In this document: positions 58,010 to 64,000 of the stretch, in pieces
How the letters are laid out: every line of letters begins with the position of its first letter
How positions within the stretch are numbered: the stretch's first letter is position 1
Assembly (NCBI RefSeq): GCF_000379525.1
Contig: NZ_KB902498.1
Coordinates: 110,391-174,390, forward strand
Direction of reading: 5' to 3'
Length of the DNA stretch: 64,000 bases
Source of the DNA: Lamprocystis purpurea DSM 4197
Lineage (GTDB): Bacteria; Pseudomonadota; Gammaproteobacteria; Chromatiales; Chromatiaceae
Notes under the pieces: model-generated
Databases searched by the model: none
Told to the model about the DNA's origin: nothing
What the model saw: the letters and a program-made list of their open reading frames with translations, nothing else
Made by a program: the position numbers and the translations under genes

Positions 58010-59452
58010 ATGCGCATTAATCATCTGCACCTTCGCAACTTCAAGGGCTTCGAAGACAGCCAATTCGACTTTCCGCGATCCGCCGACGCACCGGGGAGTA
58101 GCGGCTCCTTCCATCTGTTGATCGGCCGGAACGCCACGGGCAAGACCTCGGCGCTCGATGCGTTGGCAGTGGCAGCCGGTGCCTGGTTTCTCGGGGTGCC
58201 CGAGGCGGTCAGTCGGACGATCAGGGGCGAAGACATTCGGGTGAAGGTCATCGACTTCGGCGATACCCAGCGCATCGAACGGCAACTGCCGGTCATCGTC
58301 ACGGTGAAGGGCGAGGCGATGGGTCAGTCGATCCATTGGCAGCGCAGTCTGGCCTGGAGCCGCACCGACACCGCGGGTGCCAAGTCCCTGAAGCGCGTTG
58401 CCGAGCGGGCTGTCGCAGCGGTGCGTGAAGGCAGCCGGGAGACACTGCCGTTGATCGTCTACTATGGTACCGGTCGATCGTGGCAGGAGCCCCGAAGTCC
58501 GGTGCGCCCAAAGATGACAACTGCTGAGATTGCTGCGATTCTGACCTCAATGAAGATTCGCAAACCCGCAGGGTCGAATGGGCAGTTGGCAACGGCTCTC
58601 CCCGACCCGCCGCAACCGGTCAATGACGAAGACGAACCGGACGATCTCGCGGATGACTTTGCTTCAAGTCTCGCCGGCTATCGCGACAGCCTCGACCCGC
58701 GTTGCAGCCCGCGCCAACTGCTGCGCTGGCTCAAGTTCGAGCAACAGCTCGCGGTCCAAGACCGGCGCGAGTCGATCCAGTTCCAAGTCGTAAAGGATGC
58801 CATCCAGCAGTCCGTCGCTGGTTGTATCAGCGTGAACTACCACCTGCGCCTTGGGTTACTGCTGGATATCGAGGGACAACAGCGTCTCCCCTTCAGTGCG
58901 CTCAGTCACGGTCAACGCAACATGGTTGCCATGATCGGCGACATGGCCTACCGCGCCGCCCAGCTCAATCCGCACCTGGGTGCGGAGGTCCTCACCAAGA
59001 CCCCCGGTATCGTCCTCATCGATGAGTTGGAGCTGCATCTGCATCCACGCTGGCAGCGACGTGTGGTGCAGGACCTCCAAGGGCTGTTTCCCGAGGTGCA
59101 GTTCTTTGCGAGCACCCATTCTCCGCAAATCGTCGGGCATTTGCCGCCGCGCTGGCTGCATCTCTTGCAGCGCGATCAAGCGGGACAGATTGTCCAGGTG
59201 CCCGTCAGCCAATCGCTTGGCATGGACAGCAACTGGATACTTGAGCAGATCATGGATACGCCGGAACGCGAATCCGCGACTGGGGATCGCTTATCGGCAG
59301 TGTTCGATGTGATTGACGAGGGGGATTACACCAAGGCGCGAGCGCGCATCAGGGACATCGAGGATCAAGTAGGCCTGTTCCCCGAGCTGCAAGGGGCCAA
59401 GTCGATGCTGGACCGACTCGAGATGCTTGCGGGCGATGAGAAGGATCGTTAA
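58010..59452 (+). CDS. AAA/SMC-like ATPase, Septu PtuA-type
   Basis: The product is 480 residues. The start MRINHLHLRNFKGFEDSQFDF is the usual AAA_15/OLD-like N terminus. Walker A GRNATGKTSALD is near residues 40-51. The ABC-type signature is LSHGQRNMVAM near 299, Walker B is GIVLIDELELHLHPRWQ near 333-349, and the switch His is in ASTHSPQI near 368. A negatively charged linker (NDEDEPDDLADD) interrupts the middle. Such an ATPase coupled to an HNH gene is the layout of the Septu (PtuA-PtuB) anti-phage system, in which the ATPase controls the nuclease. It overlaps the next gene by 17 bases. No reverse transcriptase is adjacent, so a retron form is not supported. Confidence 0.75.
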   Translation: MRINHLHLRNFKGFEDSQFDFPRSADAPGSSGSFHLLIGRNATGKTSALDALAVAAGAWFLGVPEAVSRTIRGEDIRVKVIDFGDTQRIERQLPVIVTVKGEAMGQSIHWQRSLAWSRTDTAGAKSLKRVAERAVAAVREGSRETLPLIVYYGTGRSWQEPRSPVRPKMTTAEIAAILTSMKIRKPAGSNGQLATALPDPPQPVNDEDEPDDLADDFASSLAGYRDSLDPRCSPRQLLRWLKFEQQLAVQDRRESIQFQVVKDAIQQSVAGCISVNYHLRLGLLLDIEGQQRLPFSALSHGQRNMVAMIGDMAYRAAQLNPHLGAEVLTKTPGIVLIDELELHLHPRWQRRVVQDLQGLFPEVQFFASTHSPQIVGHLPPRWLHLLQRDQAGQIVQVPVSQSLGMDSNWILEQIMDTPERESATGDRLSAVFDVIDEGDYTKARARIRDIEDQVGLFPELQGAKSMLDRLEMLAGDEKDR

Positions 59453-60116
59453 GACCCATGCCCCCGCGGTATACCAGCACTGGGTGCGGGAGAACGCGGC
59501 CGGCCCAGGTTATGGTTACGCTGCCATGCCCGGCCCTGTCAAGCAATGTCTCAAAGATCAATTGCTCAAAGAGCAAGGGTTTTTGTGCGCCTACACGGGA
59601 CTGGAAATTCACGACGCAACGTCGCATATCGAGCACCTGAAACCGCAAAGCCTTCCGGAAAGCCTTCGCGAGCCAGGCGAGGATGTGGATTATCGCAACC
59701 TCGTCGCGTGCTTTCCGAAGGATGGAGGCGACACTTCATATGGATATGGGGCGCCGGTGAAGGGTTCCTGGTGGGACGCGGCCCTGTTCGTCTCGCCCCT
59801 GTCGATGGAATGCGAGCAGCGCTTTACTTTCGCCTGGAGCGGTCATGTGCGTGCGTTTCCTGACGGCCACCAAGCAGCCACGGAAACGATCGATCGGCTT
59901 GAACTGGACCGGCAGGCTCTGTGTAAGCTGCGACGGCAGGCGATCTATAGCTTCTTCGGTTTTTCTTCAGCGAATCCGATCACTAAGACAGATGCACGGC
60001 GGTTATTGCAGGAAATTGAAAAGCCAAACGCAGAGGGACACCTGCGGCCGTTCTGTTTTGTGTTGAAGCAAATGCTCGAGAGGTACCTGTCGAATACGGA
60101 TGCGCACCACGGTTAG
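59436..60116 (+). CDS. HNH endonuclease, Septu PtuB-type
   Basis: The product is 226 residues from ATG 59436 (TTG at 59427 is an alternative). It is related to the TIGR02646-type HNH nucleases found with Septu and some retrons. Features are the MRRIVK start, LKDQLLKEQGFLCAYTGLEI, the HIEHLKPQS active-site segment, and VDYRNLVACFP. The HIEH supplies the catalytic His. The C-terminal half is helical. Overlap with the ATPase gene implies coupled translation. The HNH protein is the presumed effector that cuts nucleic acid when released or activated by its ATPase partner. Confidence 0.75.
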   Translation: MRRIVKTHAPAVYQHWVRENAAGPGYGYAAMPGPVKQCLKDQLLKEQGFLCAYTGLEIHDATSHIEHLKPQSLPESLREPGEDVDYRNLVACFPKDGGDTSYGYGAPVKGSWWDAALFVSPLSMECEQRFTFAWSGHVRAFPDGHQAATETIDRLELDRQALCKLRRQAIYSFFGFSSANPITKTDARRLLQEIEKPNAEGHLRPFCFVLKQMLERYLSNTDAHHG

Positions 60117-60147
60117 TGCCGGTGTATGCCGGTGGCGGCGCGCGATC

Positions 60148-60662
60148 ACGGACCCGCCGCTAATCCTGCACCTGGCGACCCACGGCTTCTTCCTGGACGC
60201 CCGCGCCGAGGGCGCCGCGCGGTCTCTGACGCTGGCCGGTCTGGCGCTGGCCGGGGCCAACCTGGGGCTCAAGGGCGACCTGGGGCCGGGCGGGCAGGAC
60301 GGCCTGCTGTATGCACTGGAGGCGCAGGACCTGAACCTGGAAGGCACCCGGCTGGTGGTGCTCTCGGCCTGCGATACCGGGCGCGCGGGGCGGTGGACCC
60401 GTCCGAGGGGGTCTATGGCCTGGTGCGGGGCTTCCAGACCGCCGGGGCCGGATCGGTGCTGATGTCGCTGTGGCCGCTGAACGATGCACTGGCGGCGCAG
60501 TTCATGGATGATTTCTATCGGACCTGACTGACCGCCGGGCCGGACAGCGACCCGGCGGCGGCGCTGCGGACGACTCAGCTGGAATGGCTTGGGGACAAGA
60601 TCGATGCGCGGCGGCGCGATCCGGGCTATTGGGCGCCCTATGTGCTGGTGGAGCGGCGCTAG
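60148..60662 (+). pseudogene. CHAT-domain protein fragment with two lesions
   Basis: This is the C-terminal part of a CHAT (caspase-like) domain: LILHLATHGFFLDA with the catalytic His, LYALEAQDLNLEGTRLVVL then SACDTG with the catalytic Cys. After the Cys the frame is broken in a CG-rich tract at 60381-60390, where removal of one CG restores GRGAVDPSEGVYGLVRGF. A later TGA at 60525-60527 stands where TGG (Trp) is expected in FYRTWLTAG; beyond it PAAALRTTQLEWLGDK and YWAPYVLVERR continue. No N-terminal TPR part is present. It is therefore dead, but only lightly mutated. Confidence 0.8.
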
Positions 60663-60663
60663 C

Positions 60664-60836
60664 CCGCGTAGGGCGGAACGCGACAGCGGTTCCGCCATCT
60701 CTGTAGTTGGCGTGCGCGCGGGCAACCGCAGCGCTGGCAACGCCCATCGGCGGCTGAATCGACGGGTAGCAAGGTGCCGGGGTTTGGACGTTGTCCGTCG
60801 GCCCGAGGACCGTCATACTCTGACCAAGTCCGACCA
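60664..60836. other. Intergenic region with hairpin
   Basis: GGCGGAAC (60672-60679) and GTTCCGCC (60689-60696) form an eight-base-pair stem. No gene is seen. It separates the CHAT remnant from the toxin-antitoxin pair, whose promoter should lie in the right part. Confidence 0.35.
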
Positions 60837-60851
60837 ATGCGGAGCATCGCG

Positions 60852-61100
60852 ATGTCGACCGTCAGTATTCTGGAGGCCAAGATGCAGCTCTCACGGCTGG
60901 TGGCGCGCGTCGAGAGCGGGGCCGAGGCCGAGATCATTATCGCCCGCAACGGCCGCCCCGCCGCCAGACTGGTCCCGCTGACCGCGCGGCCGGCACAGCG
61001 GCGCATCGGTATCGCCGCCGGCCAGTTCAAAGTCCCCGAGTCCATCGACCTCAGCAAAGCGCAGTTGGAGCACCTGTTCGCGGGTGATCCGAACCTGTGA
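60852..61100 (+). CDS. Phd/YefM-type antitoxin
   Basis: The product is 82 residues. The N-terminal half, MSTVSILEAKMQLSRLVARV then ESGAEAEIIIARNGRPAARL, is the Phd/YefM DNA-binding fold. The C-terminal part (FKVPESIDLSKAQLEHLF) is the toxin-binding tail. Upstream in-frame ATGs exist (60837), but this start gives the family N terminus. It should neutralise the PIN toxin encoded directly after it and repress their common promoter. Its stop overlaps the toxin GTG. Confidence 0.9.
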   Translation: MSTVSILEAKMQLSRLVARVESGAEAEIIIARNGRPAARLVPLTARPAQRRIGIAAGQFKVPESIDLSKAQLEHLFAGDPNL

Positions 61101-61513
61101 GATTGTTGCTTGATACCCACGTCGCCCTCTGGGCACTGACCGATGACCCGCGGCTGTCCCAGCGGGCGCGGGCACTGATCGAGGAGCCGGCTAACGATAT
61201 CGTCGTCAGTGCCGCCAGTGTCTGGGAGATCGCGATCAAACACGCCCTGGGTCGCGGCGACATGCCGATCTCCGGAGACCAGGCACTCGACTGGTTCCGG
61301 CAGGCCGGCTACCAACTACTGCCCATCGCCCCGGAGCACGCTGCGGCCGTCGAGCACCTTCCCGACCACCACCGCGACCCCTTTGACCGATTGCTGGTCG
61401 CGCAGGCGACCACCGAACCGCTGCGGCTGCTTACCCATGATCCCCCCTCGTGCTCCGCTACGGCGAGGTCGCAATTGCTGTCTGAGAGCGTCGGGGCGGA
61501 TCGCCGTAGTTAA
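61097..61513 (+). CDS. PIN-domain ribonuclease toxin (VapC-like), C-terminus shifted
   Basis: The product is 138 residues as read. PIN-domain acidic residues are seen in RLLLDTHVALWAL, SVWEIAIKHALG and HHRDPFDRLLVAQA, matching the four-acid active site of RNA-cleaving VapC toxins. After LRLLTHD the frame enters a run of six C (61442-61447). The alternative frame reads LVLRYGEVAIAV with a stop at 61483-61485, which is the normal end of this family (LVxxYxV). So a C-tract length change replaces the last dozen residues and adds a tail. Activity is uncertain, as the catalytic core is upstream. Confidence 0.82.
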   Translation: MRLLLDTHVALWALTDDPRLSQRARALIEEPANDIVVSAASVWEIAIKHALGRGDMPISGDQALDWFRQAGYQLLPIAPEHAAAVEHLPDHHRDPFDRLLVAQATTEPLRLLTHDPPSCSATARSQLLSESVGADRRS

Positions 61514-62239
61514 CGCGGACCTGCTGCACGGCGCCTGGCTCGCCGGGGCCAGCCTGCGCGGGGCGCGGCTGACGAACGCCGAAGCGCTTGATTCTTCTCG
61601 CCCTCGCTGTTGCAACGGCTGGCGGACAGGGGTTGCTTGCCAGGCTCATGGACGTGGGCGGGGTCGACACGCCGACGGGCTTTATCGATGCCCTGGACCG
61701 CGCCTTTCCCGACCCGACCATCGCGGGCCATCTGCGTGGCGCGGGCGATGCGATCGAGCGTTGGATGTCCCGGCTGCGCAAGGTCGATATGACGCTTCCC
61801 GGTGGCCTGGGCGGCAGCATCGAGCTGGAGCCGGACCCGGACCGGCGCGCTGGCCCAGGCGGCGGATGAGCAGGGCGCGGGGACCAAGACTCCGCCGGTC
61901 AATCAGAGCTTTGGACGTGCTCACCTGCTGCTCCAGTCCCACCTGTGGCTCGGCAACCGCGACCTGGCGCTCCATGCACTGGATCGCCTGACTCAAGCCG
62001 CCGCCGCAGGAGATCGGGACGCCTTCTACCGGCTCAAGGAGCAGACCCGCGAGTGCCAAGACATCGGTCTGGGGTCGTCTCTGAAGGAGCTGATGGGGGC
62101 GGGCACCTGGGCAGACTTCCTGCAACCTTTCGCCCTCGCGTTGGGCGCCGCCGCGGCGGATGACCCGGCGGACGCCCTCGCCGGTGCCCCCCCGGAGCTG
62201 TGCACCCTGGCCGAGGAGATCCTGGCGGATCTCAGGTGA
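61510..62239 (+). pseudogene. Remnants: pentapeptide-repeat piece and broken unknown gene
   Basis: From 61512 one frame reads NADLLHGAWLAGASLRGARL, which is pentapeptide-repeat sequence, and then stops being sensible. From about 61588 a second frame reads LARLMDVGGVDTPTGFIDAL then RAFPDPTIAGHLRGAGDAIERW. It continues in a third frame after a shift near 61840 (QSFGRAHLLLQSHLWLGNRD, ending LCTLAEEILADLR). The second part is probably the 3' end of one large protein. I do not recognise its family. The terminal TGA lies on a dispersed stem-loop repeat. Confidence 0.5.
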
Positions 62240-62290
62240 TTTCCGGGAAACGATGTACCAACGTGTAGGGGCGACTTTAGTCGCCCCTAA
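62235..62290 (+). repeat. Stop-codon-linked stem-loop repeat, copy 3
   Basis: It begins GGTGATTTCCGGGAAACGA and contains the palindrome GGGGCGACTTTAGTCGCCCC. It matches 5095-5142 and 6986-7040. The TGA of the preceding broken coding sequence (62237-62239) is part of its first bases. Confidence 0.78.
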
Positions 62291-62405
62291 AGCCCCCTAC
62301 AGCCTCCTGCGGATCGTGCCGCACCCGCACAACAGACAGGAGGTCGAGGTTTCAGCCGAACGCGGCGCCGCCGCCCGCTAAAGCGTCGACCTCCGGTCGC
62401 GTCGC

Positions 62406-62620
62406 CAGCAGTTCCAAATTTGGGTGGCCGCCGCCAACAGCGTGCCGGCCGCGAGGCTGATGGTGGATGCGCTGCGCTTATCCACCCTACAAAACCGGCT
62501 CGCTGTAGGGTGGATAAGGCGCGCCGCTCGGTGTCAGGTGCCCGGCACGGCGGTCGCTCGCGCCGCATCCACCAGGGATCGCGCGATGCCGCCCAAATTT
62601 GGAATTGCTGTCGCGTCGCC
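62406..62620 (-). repeat. MITE-like palindromic repeat, copy 4 (inverted)
   Basis: This 215-bp copy is in the opposite orientation. The outer repeats are CAGCAGTTCCAAATTTGGG (62406-62424) and CCCAAATTTGGAATTGCTG (62602-62620). The core at 62461-62584 carries CTTATCCACCCTAC then GTAGGGTGGATAAG with the family ends TGGTGGATGCG and CGCATCCACCA. It lies downstream of a DUF4143-type gene, in a 450-bp stretch with no gene. Confidence 0.85.
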
Positions 62621-62687
62621 CCGGTCACCGGAGGTTGAGCCCGCGTGGTATAACATAGATCGCCCATGCGCGCTGGACCGCATCGGG

Positions 62688-63719
62688 TCAGCCAGCCATA
62701 CCCGCTAGTTCCGCCGCGAGCGCTCTGAGCCCAATCGCCTCAATGCCTTGGCCCTTCGGATAGCGCTCATCCCCGGAGTAGACCAGAAAGGCGCATTCCG
62801 GATGGAGGTCGTCCAAGGCTTGGCGCAGACTCGGCTCGACTTGCGGGGCCAGGCCGCGCTTGATCTCGATGGCCCAGAGCCGGTTGCCCGGCAGTTCCAA
62901 TACCAGATCGACCTCGACGCCGGTGGCGGTCCGATAGAAACTCGCCTGGGTGCGCTCGGGGGCGGCGCGCAAGAGCGTCTCGATGACGAATCCTTCCCAA
63001 CTCGCCCCGGCCACCGGGTGCCCCAGCAGATCGTCCAGATCGTCCAGCCGCAGCAGAGTGTGGACCAGACCGCTGTCGCGCACATAGACCTTGGGTGACT
63101 TGACCAGGCGCTTGCGCACGTTGGCGAAATAGGGCGGCAGGCGACGGACCAGCAGCAGGTCGACCATCAGGTCCAGATAACGGGCGACGGTCTTTCCATC
63201 GACGGCAAGTGCCCGCGCCAGTTCCGCGGCATTGTGCAGTCCGCCCTGGGCGTGGGCGAGCATGGTCCAGAAGCGGCGGAGTGTCTCGGCCGGGATGCGC
63301 GGCCCAAGCTGGGGGATGTCCCGCTCCAGATAGGTGCGGATGAATCCCTCGCGCCAGATCACACTGTCGCCGTCGGTCGCGGCGAGGAAACTGCGCGGGA
63401 AGCCGCCGCGCGTCCACAGCCGCGTTTGGTCCGGTGGATCGATCTCCAACAGGTCGAAGGGGGCCAATTCCAAATAGGCGATGCGTCCGGCGAGGCTTTC
63501 GCTCGGTTGTTGCAGCAGGTCCAGCGAGGCGGACCCGAGCAGCAGAAACTGGCCGGCCGGTTCGCCCGCCAGGACGCGCTCGTCGATGAGTCCCCGCAGC
63601 ACCTGGAAGAGCCGCGGGGCGCGCTGGACCTCGTCGATGATCGTGAGCCGCCCGCGGCGGGCGTCGAGATAACCGCGTGCATCTGAGAGTTTTTCAAGGT
63701 CCGCCGGGTTTTGAGACAT
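62688..63719 (-). pseudogene. DUF4143 ATPase, N-terminal P-loop region missing
   Basis: From the ATG at 63719 about 343 residues can be read. They start within the AAA_14 domain (SDARGYLDARRGRLTIIDEVQ contains Walker B, IIDEVQRAP). The sensor segment (QFLLLGSASLDLL) and the complete DUF4143 C-terminal domain follow (RDIPQLGPRIPAETLRRFW, then LVLELPGNRLWAIEIK, a PD-(D/E)XK-like end). The Walker A segment expected about 60 residues earlier is absent from all frames upstream, so ATP binding is lost. A start at 63833 would only add non-homologous residues. The role of this family is unclear; it may act in DNA-related or toxin-antitoxin functions. Confidence 0.7.
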
Positions 63720-63834
63720 TTGCGCTGCGGCGTTTTTCGCGGACGCGCCGGAACCCGGGGTCGGCGCCAGGTGGGCTGACGCACAGGCATTTCCTGGCGA
63801 GCATCGGCGAAATCGGGTCGCCGGGGCGCCCATT

Positions 63835-63849
63835 TGAGAATTATTCTCA
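63835..63849. promoter_or_regulatory. Fur box-like palindrome
   Basis: TGAGAATTATTCTCA is a perfect 15-base palindrome and fits the gammaproteobacterial 7-1-7 Fur consensus TGANAATNATTNTCA at every fixed position. It lies just upstream of the truncated DUF4143 gene and of the region running to the right edge, so the regulated gene is either lost or beyond the window. Confidence 0.6.
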
Positions 63850-63926
63850 ACAACCCTGTCCCGCGGACAGCCGCGCCCGCAGGCGACGCGCGAGCGGCCT
63901 GGCCGGACGTGGCAGTCGGTGAGGGG

Positions 63927-64000
63927 CTATCCGGTCGCGGGGATGGGCTGAACCAGCGAACGCATTTGTTCGAGGCGACCGGCTTTGACGTGTCCCAGCG
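63927..64000 (-). CDS. 3' end of an unidentified minus-strand gene
   Basis: An open minus-strand frame enters from the right edge and ends at TAG (63927-63929). It reads GHVKAGRLEQMRSLVQPIPATG. Composition is coding-like, but 24 codons are too few to name a family. Its Fur-type neighbour site at 63835 lies downstream of it and would not be its promoter. Confidence 0.35.
   Translation of the reverse strand, partial: LGHVKAGRLEQMRSLVQPIPATG

Noticed and set aside
57880..60116. A retron associated with the PtuAB-like pair
   Set aside because: No reverse transcriptase or msr/msd-like structured region lies next to the ATPase and HNH genes; the upstream 150 bases hold only a short open frame.

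Overview
The window is GC-rich and gene-dense, with the gene order of a gammaproteobacterial chromosome. tpiA-secG-tRNA-Leu(GAG)-nuoA..N, dapA-bamC, smpB beside ssrA and maeB are all gammaproteobacterial. The PEP-CTERM-type TPR protein and the abundance of small palindromic repeats would suit a purple sulfur bacterium (Chromatiales). That placement is inference from gene content; no 16S or photosynthesis gene is present.

Layout. 0-7 kb: an M1-type metallopeptidase diverging from a ChaN/PDZ protein, the tRNA hydroxylase trhP, then a scrambled stretch of repeats, an Uma2 fragment and small unknown genes. 7-10.4 kb: maeB and a PliI-type lysozyme inhibitor. 10.7-26.1 kb: a BREX type 1 anti-phage operon, brxA-brxB-brxC-(pseudogene)-pglX-AlbA/ATPase regulator-pglZ-brxL, ending at the 3' end of the tmRNA gene. 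26.2-29 kb: ssrA, smpB, tpiA, secG and tRNA-Leu. 29.2-44.2 kb: the complete 14-gene respiratory complex I operon nuoA-N. 44.3-49.9 kb: dapA, bamC, a PrsT-like TPR protein and a low-molecular-weight tyrosine phosphatase. 50.2-64 kb: an accessory region with two caspase-fold proteins, a DUF2256/photolyase pair plus a second photolyase-like gene, a Septu-like ATPase/HNH pair, a broken CHAT-domain gene, a Phd/PIN toxin-antitoxin pair, other remnants and a truncated DUF4143 ATPase.

Two things stand out. First, pglX, the BREX methyltransferase gene, carries an in-frame REP-associated tyrosine transposase (HUH motif and catalytic Tyr intact) flanked by REP palindromes that are themselves translated. 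A second translated REP pair lies near the 3' end of the same gene. Second, a 1091-residue protein at 53.5-50.2 kb joins a caspase domain to an SGNH esterase-like domain, a lysozyme-like domain and an M15 peptidase domain. It has no visible export signal and sits next to a second caspase gene. This architecture would fit a caspase-linked self-lysis system, which is a hypothesis.

The window is also rich in short repeats. A 207-215 bp MITE-like family occurs in four places. A separate stem-loop family sits directly on the stop codons of three unrelated genes.
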